A stretch of 64,000 nucleotides of DNA from Nonomuraea cavernae (GCF_014646355.1 NZ_BMNH01000024.1:2400-66399), one strand, 5' to 3'; positions 1 to 7,221 are shown, counted from the stretch's first letter. Translations and numbers: made by a program. The notes: generated from the letters alone by a model not told the origin.

Positions 1-1
1 C

Positions 2-235
2 GCGTCCTGGCGGGAGCTGTGCGGCATGCTGGAGTACAAGAGCCGCTGGTACGGGCGGCGACTCGTGGTGGTGGACCGCTGGTTTCCCTCCTCCAGGCTG
101 TGCTCTGTGTGCGGGACTCTCCAGCCGTCCATGCCGCTGAACGTCCGGACCTGGGTGTGCGCCTGCGGCGCCTGCCATGACCGGGACGTCAACGCGGCCA
201 GGAACATTCTCGCCGCCGGGCTGGCGGAGAGCTGA
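2..235 (+). CDS. tnpB: TnpB, IS200/IS605-type RNA-guided nuclease, C-terminal part
   Basis: The reading frame is open from the window edge, so only about 77 C-terminal residues are present. They hold the typical end of TnpB: a four-cysteine zinc ribbon (CSVCG near residue 34 and CACGACH near residue 54) followed by the DRDVNAARNIL motif, whose Asp belongs to the RuvC III segment. TnpB is the ancestor of Cas12 and is guided by an RNA made from the right end of its own element, which follows at once. Whether the rest of the protein is intact cannot be seen. No TnpA lies in the window. Confidence 0.85.
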   Translation, partial: ASWRELCGMLEYKSRWYGRRLVVVDRWFPSSRLCSVCGTLQPSMPLNVRTWVCACGACHDRDVNAARNILAAGLAES

Positions 236-362
236 AACGCCTGTGGAGCCGATGTAAGACCTCAAGGGAAGTCCTCCTTCCTGGCGGGCGGCCGGCGGTG
301 AAGCAGGAACCCTCACGGGCGACCGTGAGAATCCCCCGCGTTCACGAGGGGGAGAAGGTCAA
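236..362 (+). ncRNA. Predicted omega RNA scaffold and right end of the IS200/IS605 element
   Basis: The segment directly after the tnpB stop is where the omega RNA of such elements lies. It ends with two hairpins: a perfect 7-bp stem CTCACGG/CCGTGAG with a GCGA loop (312-329), then a TCCCCC/GGGGGA stem (332-353), followed by AGAAGGTCAA. The TCAA at 359-362 is the usual right boundary in this family as I know it. The guide should therefore begin at 363 and cover the bases just before the stop codon of the ABC gene. Boundaries and transcription are inferred, not shown. Confidence 0.5.
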
Positions 363-371
363 CATTGCTCC

Positions 372-1136
372 TTATGCCTTCGTGCCGACGAGGGTGAGGA
401 AGACGTCCTCGAGGGTCGGCTGCTTCTCGACGTATTCGACCTTGGCGGGCGGGAGCAGTTGCTTGAGCTCGGCCAGGGTGCCGTTGACGATGATCCGGCC
501 CTCGTGGAGGATCGCGACCCGGTCGGCGAGTTGTTCGGCCTCGTCCAGGTACTGCGTGGTGAGCAGCACCGTGGTGCCCTGGGCGGCGAGCTCCTTGACG
601 GCCTGCCACACCTCGATGCGCGCCTGCGGGTCGAGCCCGGTCGTCGGCTCGTCGAGGAAGATGATCGGCGGGTTGCCGATGAGGCTCATCGCGATGTCCA
701 GGCGGCGGCGCATGCCGCCGGAGTACGTCGCGACCTTCCGTCCCCCGGCTTCGGTGAGCGAGAAGCGGGCGAGCAGCTCATCCGCGATCGCGCCCGGATC
801 CTTGAGATGCCGCAGCCGGGCGACCAGCACGAGGTTCTCCCGCCCGCTGAGGATCTCGTCGACGGCGGCGAACTGCCCGGTGAGGCTGATGGACTCGCGT
901 ACGTCCGCGGCCTGCGTGGCGACGTCGAAGCCGTGCACGCGGGCCGTTCCCGTGTCGGCCTTGAGCAGCGTGGACAGGATCTTCACGACCGTGGTCTTGC
1001 CCGCCCCGTTGCTGCCGAGCAGGGCGAAGATGCTGCCCCGTGCCACGGTGAAGTCCACGCCGCGCAGCACCCGCAGCTCCTTGTACGACTTCTTTAGGCC
1101 ATGCACGTGGATCGCCGGGGTCTGCTGTGTCGTCAT
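372..1136 (-). CDS. DrrA-type ABC transporter ATP-binding protein
   Basis: A 254-residue ABC ATPase with Walker A GSNGAGKTT (about residue 42), signature YSGGMRRRL (about 140), Walker B IIFLDEPTTGLD (about 160) and the switch His region LTTQYLDEAEQ. The C-terminal PTLEDVFLTLVG is typical of drug-exporter ATPases of the DrrA kind, although the protein is shorter than the usual 310-330 residues. Its start overlaps the DUF1048 stop as ATGA, so it is the third gene of a PadR-DUF1048-ATPase operon. The membrane permease usually encoded next is not here: the right end of an IS200/IS605 element lies only about 10 bp beyond the stop codon. The partner may have been displaced or lost. Confidence 0.9.
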   Translation of the reverse strand: MTTQQTPAIHVHGLKKSYKELRVLRGVDFTVARGSIFALLGSNGAGKTTVVKILSTLLKADTGTARVHGFDVATQAADVRESISLTGQFAAVDEILSGRENLVLVARLRHLKDPGAIADELLARFSLTEAGGRKVATYSGGMRRRLDIAMSLIGNPPIIFLDEPTTGLDPQARIEVWQAVKELAAQGTTVLLTTQYLDEAEQLADRVAILHEGRIIVNGTLAELKQLLPPAKVEYVEKQPTLEDVFLTLVGTKA

Positions 1137-1549
1137 CGGTCTGTCCTTTCCTCTGTCGCGGTGTTCTCGCCGGCGGCGCGCGCGATGGCGCTGGTGAAGC
1201 GGTTGCGCTCGCGGGCCCTGTACTGGCCGATCGGGTAGTTGGCCACGAACGCCTCGACGAACTCCACCGGGTCTTCCCCGAAGACGTCTCGGATCGGGGT
1301 GCCGTCGGCCACGCTCTGCTCGAACAGATCGGCCAGGTCCTCGAACATCGCCATCGCACCGGCGCCGTCCGCCGGCCCGAAGTGCATCAGGTATCGCTCC
1401 AGCGCTTCGACGGCCGTGCGGTAGTCGTCGGGAAGCTGCTTGACGCGCGCCTTGTACTGCCGCCAGCGCTTCTTCTCGTCCAATGACCCGGTGACGATCT
1501 CCAGGTACTGCAGGTAGCGGCTCTTCGGCTTGTTCGACCCGGTCGTCAT
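1133..1549 (-). CDS. DUF1048 family protein
   Basis: A 138-residue predicted cytosolic helical protein. It resembles DUF1048, which in Gram-positive bacteria commonly sits between a PadR regulator and an ABC transporter; its biochemical role is not known to me. The start was placed at the ATG whose last bases overlap the padR stop (ATGA), giving MTTGSNKPKSRYLQ; the longer upstream frame is low-complexity Arg/Gly sequence and belongs to the padR shadow. Its own stop overlaps the ATPase start in the same way, so the three genes are translationally coupled. Confidence 0.8.
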   Translation of the reverse strand: MTTGSNKPKSRYLQYLEIVTGSLDEKKRWRQYKARVKQLPDDYRTAVEALERYLMHFGPADGAGAMAMFEDLADLFEQSVADGTPIRDVFGEDPVEFVEAFVANYPIGQYRARERNRFTSAIARAAGENTATEERTDR

Positions 1550-1881
1550 GACTGCTTGCCTCCCTTGCGGAGCTGTTCGAGCCGTTCTGCGAGGAAGCTC
1601 CAGGTCCTCCAGAACTCTTCGAGGTACTCCCGGCCCTGAGCGTTGAGGGAGTACACCTTGCGCGGCGGCCCCTTCTCGGACGGGACCTTCTCCACGTCGA
1701 CCAGGCCGCGCTGCTCGACCCGGACCAGCAGGGCGTAGATGGTGCCTTCGGCGATGTCGGAGAAGCCCTGATCGCGCAGCCACGCCGTGATCTCGTAGCC
1801 GTAGGCGGGACGGACGGACAGGATCGCCAGGACGATGCCCTCCAACGTTCCCTTGAGCATCTCCGTCACGAGCTTGCCCAT
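1546..1881 (-). CDS. PadR family transcriptional regulator
   Basis: A 111-residue PadR-type winged-helix repressor. The N-terminal segment TLEGIVLAILSVRPAYGYEI and the wing region EGTIYALLVRVEQRGLV are characteristic, followed by a helical dimerisation tail. The ATG at 1881 was chosen over an in-frame GTG at 1887 because a GGGAGG ribosome site lies 5 bases before it and would overlap the GTG. It heads the operon with DUF1048 and the ABC ATPase. PadR proteins usually repress their own operon and release DNA on binding the exported drug. A perfect inverted repeat upstream is a likely operator. Confidence 0.88.
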   Translation of the reverse strand: MGKLVTEMLKGTLEGIVLAILSVRPAYGYEITAWLRDQGFSDIAEGTIYALLVRVEQRGLVDVEKVPSEKGPPRKVYSLNAQGREYLEEFWRTWSFLAERLEQLRKGGKQS

Positions 1882-1915
1882 AGGCACCTCCCTTCAGCTA
1901 CTTGGTGACGCTAGC

Positions 1916-1946
1916 TACTGGTACAAAGTAACACTGACTACCAGTA
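1916..1946 (-). promoter_or_regulatory. Inverted repeat, probable PadR operator
   Basis: A perfect 8-bp inverted repeat, TACTGGTA (1916-1923) and TACCAGTA (1939-1946), is separated by 15 bp. It lies about 35-65 bp before the padR start in an AT-richer stretch. On the minus strand TTGCTA and TTACTT, 17 bp apart, could be the -35 and -10 elements and would be overlapped by the repeat. A related half-site, TACTTGGTGA, lies at about 1899-1908. Autorepression is inferred from family behaviour. Confidence 0.5.
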
Positions 1947-2112
1947 CTTAGCAACGCAGAATAGTGCGCCATTGCTGAACTGTTCACGGCGTCCACCATC
2001 ACGGGAAGGGCCGTCTTGCGGATCGCCGACGCTCTGGAACGGCGCTGATCCGGCCGACGGTCAGGCAAGCCCGCCGCGCCTCTGTGATCACGTGGGCCTA
2101 TGATGCGGGTAC

Positions 2113-2352
2113 GTGCGTGTGATCACGGTGGGCTTCATCGTCGCAGGAGTCCTGCTCGTCTTATGGGGCTGGTCCGGGGCCTGCTCTACAGTCCACCGCA
2201 GTACTACTCGGACACGGGCGTGTACCCGATGTGGATGCTTTCTGGCGGAGTTGGCGAAGCCCATCGCATTGATCGCGTCAGGGTGGGCGCTGCTGTTCGC
2301 CGGTCGGGTCACATCACTCCTGACCCCTGCTGAGCAGGGCACGGAGGGGTGA
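2113..2352 (+). CDS. Small putative membrane protein
   Basis: A possible 79-residue protein starting at GTG. Two hydrophobic stretches could span the membrane: VITVGFIVAGVLLVLWGW near the N-terminus and ALIASGWALLFAG near residue 52. They are separated by a short Cys/Arg/Thr-rich loop. No family is recognised, there is no strong ribosome site, and an alternative frame also stays open here. The call rests on hydrophobicity alone. It stands by itself between the divergent padR operon and a convergent pair of unknown genes. Confidence 0.3.
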   Translation: MRVITVGFIVAGVLLVLWGWSGACSTVHRSTTRTRACTRCGCFLAELAKPIALIASGWALLFAGRVTSLLTPAEQGTEG

Positions 2353-2498
2353 CGTCCAACCCAAGATTCGCATCGGCACCTCGCCTTCCACGGGTACCGG
2401 CCCGGCGACCATGACGGTCGCAGGTTGGACATCTCGCCAGCAACTCCTGCTGACGCACGGGCACTGAGCAGACTGCGCGATCAAGTGGGCCGGCGAAC

Positions 2499-2522
2499 GC
2501 CCCTGCCCAAGAGGGCAGGGGC
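2499..2522 (-). terminator. Hairpin terminator behind the unknown gene at 2543-3154
   Basis: A perfect 10-bp stem, GCCCCTGCCC and GGGCAGGGGC, with an AAGA loop begins 20 bp beyond the stop codon of the minus-strand gene. There is no T-run, as is common for actinobacterial terminators. A weaker outer GGC/GCC pairing extends it. Confidence 0.55.
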
Positions 2523-2542
2523 GCCGAGGGTGATGTGCTCCG

Positions 2543-3154
2543 CTACATCACCGCCGACAACGGGACGGTGTAGAGGCTTCTCTTCTCGCCCAGCCATTCA
2601 CGGTCGATGAACCGGCCGCTCATGCGCCCGGTGAGAAAGAGATAGGTCTCCAGGCAGACCCGGTTGTGGTCCTCGGGTTCGGTGATCCAGGATCCGGAGT
2701 GCACGGCCTCCGGGATGTTCGTGGGCGGCCCGGCTTCCCGGAGGTAGGGCTCGACCATAGAGCCGGGGTCGGCGAGGACCTCGCCGTACCAGCGCTGGGT
2801 CGCCCAGGCGGTCGTGACGCCGTCGCCGTAGAGGAGATCGTGGACGTAGGCGTCCATGGTGCGGATCTGCAGGAAACGGAGGCCGGCTTCGGTCAGGCCC
2901 GTGGTCACCGGGGGTGGGCCGCTGATGGTGAGGGCGTGGGTCCAGCCGTCGGAGTGGGGGCCGGTCCAGATGCGTTCGGTGAAGGCCATCGGCCGGTAGT
3001 GGGTCATGGCGGTCACGAGGTCGCAGTCCTGGCGGGAGGCGAGGTCCGCGCCGAGCAGGACGGCCACGGCATCGGTGTCGCCCGACTCGACCCAGGTGCC
3101 GGTGAAACCGCGCCCCATTCCGGTGCCGAGCAGGAACTCCCACTGGTCATCCAC
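2543..3154 (-). CDS. Hypothetical protein, paralogue of the IS-interrupted gene upstream
   Basis: A 203-residue cytosolic protein of unknown family, rich in Trp, Gly and acidic residues. Two segments recur in the interrupted gene just upstream. The N-terminal pattern QWEFLLGTGMGRGFTGTWVE matches QWSYFEERGLTDRFAGSWVE there, and the C-terminal SGRFIDREWL matches TGRFIDDTWF. The two genes are therefore a tandem duplicate pair. Its start lies 8 bases inside the end of the upstream copy, so translation was probably coupled before the insertion. With the upstream copy broken, expression of this one may have dropped. No catalytic motif or signal peptide is visible. Confidence 0.7.
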   Translation of the reverse strand: MDDQWEFLLGTGMGRGFTGTWVESGDTDAVAVLLGADLASRQDCDLVTAMTHYRPMAFTERIWTGPHSDGWTHALTISGPPPVTTGLTEAGLRFLQIRTMDAYVHDLLYGDGVTTAWATQRWYGEVLADPGSMVEPYLREAGPPTNIPEAVHSGSWITEPEDHNRVCLETYLFLTGRMSGRFIDREWLGEKRSLYTVPLSAVM

Positions 3155-3572
3155 GGGGCCACGCCCCGTCCGGGATCCGGCAGAGCAAGCCTGGCGTGGT
3201 GAACCACGTGTCGTCGATGAACCTGCCGGTCGTGTACGCCGGCGCGGCGAGGTAGAAGTTCATCTCCTGGGCGTGGTCAGAGGAACCGACGAGATCTGCT
3301 CCCTCCTGCCGAGGGCGGTCCCAGTGATCCGCGGGGATGTCCTCCCACTCGTCCCCGTTGAAAAAGACCGGTTCGCTGACTTCGCCGAGCCCGTCACAGG
3401 ACAGGTAGAAGGCCCGGCCGCCCGGCTGCGGGAGCGTGTCGACGACGGACCACAAGGACAATCCGGATAAAGCGAACATCTTGACCCAGCCGGGGCTCTG
3501 CTCGGCCACCCACACGATGTCTGAATCGCTCCGGGTTCGGTGGAGACTTGATCTCTTGAGAGGATCGAGTCC

Positions 3573-3899
3573 ATGCCAGGTAAGTCCCCCTACCCTGCCG
3601 AGCTGCGCCGTCGAGCGGTGCGGATGGTCGCCGAAGTGCGGCCGGATTACCCGACCGAGTGGGCCACGATCAACGCCGTCGCGACCAAGCTCGGCATCGG
3701 CACCGCGGAGACACTGCGCACCTGGGTCCGCCAGGCCCAGATCGACGAGGGCAGCCGACCCGGCCGCACCTCAGATGAGTCAGCCGAGCTGAAGCGACTG
3801 CGCCGGGAGAACGCCGAACTGCGCCGCGCCAACGAGATCCTGAAGGCCGCGTCGGCTTTCTTCGCGGCCGAGCTCGACCGGCCACACACGCACTCGTGA
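3573..3899 (+). CDS. IS3-family transposase OrfA
   Basis: A 108-residue DNA-binding subunit of an IS3 transposase. It has an N-terminal helix-turn-helix (LRRRAVRMVAEV through ATKLGIGTAETLRTWVRQ) and a C-terminal leucine-zipper-like helix (LKRLRRENAELRRANEILK). It binds the terminal repeats of the element. Its stop TGA overlaps the GTG start of orfB (GTGA), and orfB lies in the -1 frame. Production of the fused OrfAB by -1 frameshifting is therefore possible, but no clear slippery heptamer was identified. Confidence 0.93.
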   Translation: MPGKSPYPAELRRRAVRMVAEVRPDYPTEWATINAVATKLGIGTAETLRTWVRQAQIDEGSRPGRTSDESAELKRLRRENAELRRANEILKAASAFFAAELDRPHTHS

Positions 3900-4816
3900 C
3901 CTTCATCGACCAGCACGCCGACGTGTTCGGTGTCGAGCCGATCTGCCGTGTCCTGACCGAGCACGGCTGCCCCATCTCCACCAGCACCTACTACGCCGCC
4001 AAGAACCGTCCGCCCTCGACCCGGGCCCTGCGCGACGCCGAACTGGACGAGCACATCACCCGCATCCACGCCGCCAACTACGGCGTCTACGGCGCCCGCA
4101 AGATCTGGCACCAGCTCCAGCGGGAAGGCCATCGAGTCGCCCGCTGCACCGTCGAGCGGCGCATGCGCGCCCTCGGCCTGCAGGGCGCCCGGCGAGGCAA
4201 GAAGGTGCGCACCACCGTGGCCGACCCCGGCCATGAGCGGGCGACTGATCGATTGCGCCGGGACTTCACCGCAAGCCGGCCGAACGCCGCCTGGGTGGCC
4301 GACTTCACCCACGTGGCCGCCTGGTGCGGAGTGGTCTACGTGGCCTTCGTGGTCGATGTCTACTCACGGGCGATCGTCGGCTGGGCCGCCTCGCTGTCCA
4401 AGCAGACCAGCCTGGTTCTGGATGCCCTGGACATGGCCCTGTGGCGACGCGAGCGCACCGGGCGACCCGTTGAAGCCGGGCTGATTCACCACAGCGATGC
4501 CGGTAGTCAATACACGTCTTTCCGGTTCACCACGCATCTGCTGGCGGCCGGGATCGACGCCTCCATCGGCACCGTCGGCGACGCTCTCGACAACGCCCTG
4601 ATGGAATCGCAGATCGGCCTCTACAAGACCGAGCTGATCAAGCCTCGCGGCCCTTGGCGCAGCCTGGCCGACGTCGAGCTGGCCACCGCCGAATGGGTCG
4701 ACTGGTTCAACGCCACCCGCCTGCACTCAGCGATCGGGCACCTGCCACCCGAGGAGTTCGAAGCTCTCCACTACGCTCAACATCAACCCAGCCAACCCGT
4801 CGGAATCAACCGTTGA
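3896..4816 (+). CDS. IS3-family transposase OrfB, DDE integrase
   Basis: A 306-residue catalytic subunit with an HTH_21 region (HAANYGVYGARKIWHQL) and an rve integrase core. The DDE residues are visible: Asp in WVADFTHV (about residue 137), Asp in IHHSDAGSQYTS (about 201) and Glu in NALMESQIGLYKTELI (about 238, the usual 35-residue spacing). The C-terminal FNATRLHSAIGHLPPEEFE is typical of the family. It carries out cleavage and strand transfer of the element. The GTG start overlaps the orfA stop. It is full length for the family and shows no inactivating change. Confidence 0.93.
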   Translation: MTFIDQHADVFGVEPICRVLTEHGCPISTSTYYAAKNRPPSTRALRDAELDEHITRIHAANYGVYGARKIWHQLQREGHRVARCTVERRMRALGLQGARRGKKVRTTVADPGHERATDRLRRDFTASRPNAAWVADFTHVAAWCGVVYVAFVVDVYSRAIVGWAASLSKQTSLVLDALDMALWRRERTGRPVEAGLIHHSDAGSQYTSFRFTTHLLAAGIDASIGTVGDALDNALMESQIGLYKTELIKPRGPWRSLADVELATAEWVDWFNATRLHSAIGHLPPEEFEALHYAQHQPSQPVGINR

Positions 4817-5081
4817 GGTCTCCATCAAAGTCGGGGCGATTCAGTCCTCGTCTGAGTAGGAGCTGTACCATCGCCGCGCCTGGTTCAGGTCACAGGCGAG
4901 TGTCTCCTCCTCCGCCCGCAGCGCAGCGACCACCGCGCGGTGGTCGGGCGCCTCGACCCATGAGCCCGCGAACCTGTCTGTCAGGCCTCGCTCCTCGAAA
5001 TACGACCACTGGTCGAACTTGTTACGACTTGTCACGATGCTCCGATTTCGGGGGATCAGATGTCACCCAGAGTTCCGCTCC

Positions 5082-5118
5082 TACTCCGCTAGGAGGCTAC
5101 CTCCTAGCGGAGTAATAT
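5082..5118 (+). promoter_or_regulatory. Perfect 15-bp palindrome over a probable leaderless promoter
   Basis: TACTCCGCTAGGAGG (5082-5096) and its exact complement (5100-5114) are separated by only CTA. TAATAT (5113-5118) fits a -10 box, and the next gene's ATG lies at 5126. Transcription would then begin at or next to the start codon, and the palindrome would cover the spacer and -35 region. That position suits autorepression by the helix-turn-helix protein encoded second in this operon. A role as an RNA hairpin is less likely if the transcript is leaderless. Confidence 0.55.
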
Positions 5119-5125
5119 CATCGGT

Positions 5126-5368
5126 ATGGCCGAGATCCTTCCACCACACATGCGGCAGCTCGCCGAAGTGGCGGCAATAGTGGCTGCCGCAGGCGCCACA
5201 GCTGACTGGCTGTATCACCTTGAGGGTGACATGTGCGCGCTGCGTGTGATCAAGGATGGCATCATCTCGGTTCCCGTCATGATCCCTGCCGATCCGGATC
5301 GCGACCCCGAGCTCTTTCGCGAAGCCCTCAAGCGCCTGGAGGCGGTCACAGAAAGGATGAGTCGATGA
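5126..5368 (+). CDS. Small hypothetical protein, first gene of a two-gene operon
   Basis: An 80-residue acidic protein with a helical N-terminus (MRQLAEVAAIVAAAGATADWLYH), a short beta-rich centre and a charged C-terminal helix. No family is recognised. It lacks the conserved His and Gly-Ser-His motif of HicA, so the toxin half of a HicAB pair cannot be claimed. Its stop overlaps the next start (ATGA), and the pair is preceded by a palindrome typical of a self-regulated operon. A toxin-antitoxin role is only a possibility suggested by size, layout and its HTH partner. Confidence 0.55.
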   Translation: MAEILPPHMRQLAEVAAIVAAAGATADWLYHLEGDMCALRVIKDGIISVPVMIPADPDRDPELFREALKRLEAVTERMSR

Positions 5369-5742
5369 GTAAGACGATCACCTATGTCATCACCTATGAG
5401 AACGACCGGTGGGTGTCGCGCTGCCCCACCGGCGAGGTAGAGGGAGTTGGCCTGGCCGGCTCCTTGTCACAGTTGGAGCGTGACTTGGCGGAGATCCATG
5501 CCTGGGCCTGGCCGGCGAACACTCCTGGCGTGGAGTTCGTCTTCGACCTGCCCGACGACGTGGCCATGCTGGTGGCCGAATACAGCCATGAGAAGGAACT
5601 GGCCGAAGCCCATACCAAGCGCGCCGCGGAACTGGCCGTCAAGGCTGCGAAAGTTCTCACCAGCCACTGGTCGGAGCCGGATACGGCACGTGTCATGGGT
5701 CTGTCCAAGCAGCGCGTCCACCAGTTGAAGGCGAGCGCCTGA
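5365..5742 (+). CDS. HicB-like protein with C-terminal helix-turn-helix
   Basis: A 125-residue protein with two parts. The N-terminal half (about 1-60) resembles the HicB-like fold seen in antitoxin-type proteins (ITYVITYENDRWVSRC, then ...LERDLAEIHAW). The C-terminal part has a charged helix (HTKRAAELAVKAAKVL) and an HTH motif, TARVMGLSKQRVHQLKA. It probably binds the 15-bp palindrome before the operon. It is translationally coupled to the 80-residue protein. Such pairs occur widely in actinobacteria, and the function here is not established. Confidence 0.6.
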   Translation: MSKTITYVITYENDRWVSRCPTGEVEGVGLAGSLSQLERDLAEIHAWAWPANTPGVEFVFDLPDDVAMLVAEYSHEKELAEAHTKRAAELAVKAAKVLTSHWSEPDTARVMGLSKQRVHQLKASA

Positions 5743-5853
5743 CGGTTGTCACGGGGTAGCGCGTCAAAAGGGACGGGCAGGTGGACGCGAATGAGTTGCT
5801 TGATGACCTTGAGGGAGGTCCCCGGTATGCGTGGGAGATGAATTTCTGAGGCG

Positions 5854-7125
5854 TCAGGGCTTGACGAGCTGGTCCTGGGCGGCTCGGCGGAGGCGTTCCT
5901 CGCTCGTGATCTCGACGCGTCGCATCGCGATGCGGAGGATCGGCGGGGCCATCAGGGAGGTGACGATCGCGACGACGATCACAATGGTGTACATCTCCGT
6001 GTTGATGATGCCGAGACGCAGGCCGACCATCGCCACGATGACCTCGATGACCCCGCGCGCGTTCATGCCGGCCCCGAGCGCGAGGGCCTCCCAGCCGCTC
6101 ATCCGGCTCAGCAGGGCCCCCAGGTAGGCGCCGAGGAACTTGCCGACGATGGCCACGCCGAGGACGATGCCGGACGCGGCCAGGACGGCGGGCTGGGCCA
6201 GCAGGGTGAGGTCCATGCGCAGGCCGGCCGTCGCGAAGAAGAGGGGCGCGAGGACGCTGAGGACGATCGTCCGCAACGGGGCCAGCCATTCGGCGTCGGC
6301 CTGGCCCGAGCGGCCGATGAGGATGCCGCAGACGAACGCCCCCAGGATGGCCTCCAGGCCGAGCGCGTGCGTGGCGGCGGCCGACAGGAGCACGAGGACC
6401 ACGGCGACGGCCACGGCCGGGCCGGGCTCCGCGGATCGGGTGGCGGCGGCCATCGTCCAGCGGACGAGCGGGCGGCCGATCCACACGGCGAACGGCACGA
6501 GGGCGACGAGGGAGATCAGCGACAGCACGACCTGGCCGGTGCGTACGCCTGTGGTCGCCATGGCGGAGACGATCGAGAGCATGAACCAGCCGAACGCGTC
6601 GTCCACCATCCCGGCGGTCAGGCAGAGCTGGCCGACGTTGCGGTGCAGGAGTTTCATGTCCGTCAGCGTCTTGGCGATCACCGGGATGGCACTGACGCAG
6701 GTGGCCACCCCGAGGAACAGGGCGAAGACGGTGACGCTCGTGCCCTCGGCGAGGAGGGAGGCGGGCAGCAGGTAGCCGGTGGCCACGCCGAGTGCCAGCG
6801 GGACGACCAGGCCGGCGATGCTCACTTTGGCGGCGGTGGAGCCGCGGCGGCGGACGAGGCCGAAGTCGAGCTGGATGCCGGTGATGGCGACGAGCAGCAG
6901 CACGCCGACCTGGCCGACCGCGTCCAGCAGGTGGAGCTGGGTGAACTTCAGGCCGGGGGCCAGCTGGTTGAGCAGGGAAGGGCCCAGGAGCACGCCCACG
7001 GTCAGCTCGCCGACGATGGCGGGCATGCGCAGGCGTACGGACAGCCGGCCGAGCAGGACGGCGAGACCGAGGAGCAGGCCCAGCTGCAGCATGAAGACCA
7101 GCAGTTCGTGGGCTCCCAGAGGCAT
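5854..7125 (-). CDS. CPA2-family cation:proton antiporter
   Basis: A 423-residue polytopic membrane protein with about 12 hydrophobic segments. It has hallmarks of the CPA2 (KefB/NapA-like) Na+/H+ or K+/H+ exchangers: PAIVGELTVGVLLGPSLL near the N-terminus, GMVDDAFGW in the unwound core helix (about residue 180) and GMNARGVIEVIVA near residue 355. The double Asp and the Arg-containing motif are transport residues in the family. The ATG at 7125 was chosen because the first membrane helix starts right after it, and a longer frame would run through a regulatory palindrome. It is transcribed away from the cluster, but a cluster-type palindrome lies just upstream, so it may serve export or pH balance during antibiotic production. 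No RCK/TrkA-N domain is fused. Confidence 0.85.
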   Translation of the reverse strand: MPLGAHELLVFMLQLGLLLGLAVLLGRLSVRLRMPAIVGELTVGVLLGPSLLNQLAPGLKFTQLHLLDAVGQVGVLLLVAITGIQLDFGLVRRRGSTAAKVSIAGLVVPLALGVATGYLLPASLLAEGTSVTVFALFLGVATCVSAIPVIAKTLTDMKLLHRNVGQLCLTAGMVDDAFGWFMLSIVSAMATTGVRTGQVVLSLISLVALVPFAVWIGRPLVRWTMAAATRSAEPGPAVAVAVVLVLLSAAATHALGLEAILGAFVCGILIGRSGQADAEWLAPLRTIVLSVLAPLFFATAGLRMDLTLLAQPAVLAASGIVLGVAIVGKFLGAYLGALLSRMSGWEALALGAGMNARGVIEVIVAMVGLRLGIINTEMYTIVIVVAIVTSLMAPPILRIAMRRVEITSEERLRRAAQDQLVKP

Positions 7126-7168
7126 GTCAGGCACAGGAGAGGCTAAGCCGATCGGGTGTGCGTCCTGC

Positions 7169-7184
7169 TGCTCAATATTGAGCC
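7169..7184 (-). promoter_or_regulatory. Crp/Fnr-type operator, site A (antiporter side)
   Basis: TGCTCAATATTGAGCC, one base short of the full TGCTCA-N4-TGAGCA palindrome and sharing a 15-base core with site B, 53 bp away. On the minus strand TAGCCT (7145-7140) could be the -10 box. It starts 31.5 bp from the palindrome centre, 2 bp further than the common spacing, so control of the antiporter is less sure than for the other sites. Confidence 0.6.
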
Positions 7185-7221
7185 CGGCGCTCCTGCCAGG
7201 GGTGGACGCCTGCAAGGGGCC

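Larger units (their letters stand above)
3522..4843 (+). mobile_element. Complete IS3-family insertion sequence, 1322 bp
   Basis: Imperfect 26-bp terminal inverted repeats are visible at 3522-3547 and 4818-4843. Both begin TGAATCGC and end TGGAGAC when read inwards, with mismatches in the middle. The flanks carry a 3-bp direct repeat, GTC (3519-3521 and 4844-4846), as expected for this family. The element holds orfA and orfB in overlapping frames and both appear intact, so it may be mobile. Insertion broke a minus-strand gene, which can be rebuilt in frame by removing the element. Confidence 0.92.
3147..5035 (-). pseudogene. Hypothetical gene split in two by an IS3-family insertion
   Basis: The N-terminal part (5035-4844, GTG start) codes 64 residues and ends in a TGA formed by the terminal bases of the insertion sequence. 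The C-terminal part (3521-3147) continues on the other side. Removing 3522-4843 and one copy of the GTC target repeat joins ...SYSDED to IVWVAEQSPGW... in the same frame and yields one uninterrupted protein of about 187 residues. That protein aligns along its length with the 203-residue neighbour at 2543-3154, which confirms that the join is correct. The function is unknown. The gene is presumed inactive because no path reads through the element. Confidence 0.82.

Noticed and set aside
298-1197. Plus-strand frame of 299 residues over the ABC ATPase gene
   Set aside because: Ser/Arg-rich shadow without motifs. The opposite strand has a complete set of ABC motifs.
2322-2342. CCCTGCTGAGCAGGG, resembling the cluster operator
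   Set aside because: The two half-sites touch without the N4-N6 spacer. It is a short hairpin at the end of a doubtful small gene and not before a promoter.
2425-2610. 61-residue plus-strand frame between the small membrane gene and the terminator
   Set aside because: It runs through the terminator hairpin and into the end of the convergent gene, and has no ribosome site or recognisable composition.
5126-5742. A confident HicAB toxin-antitoxin call
   Set aside because: The second protein is HicB-like, but the first lacks the HicA catalytic His and Gly-Ser-His motifs, so it is listed only as an unknown partner.
5743-5853. Possible small gene or RNA between the HTH gene and the antiporter
   Set aside because: No frame with a start, ribosome site and sensible length, and no strong hairpin was seen.
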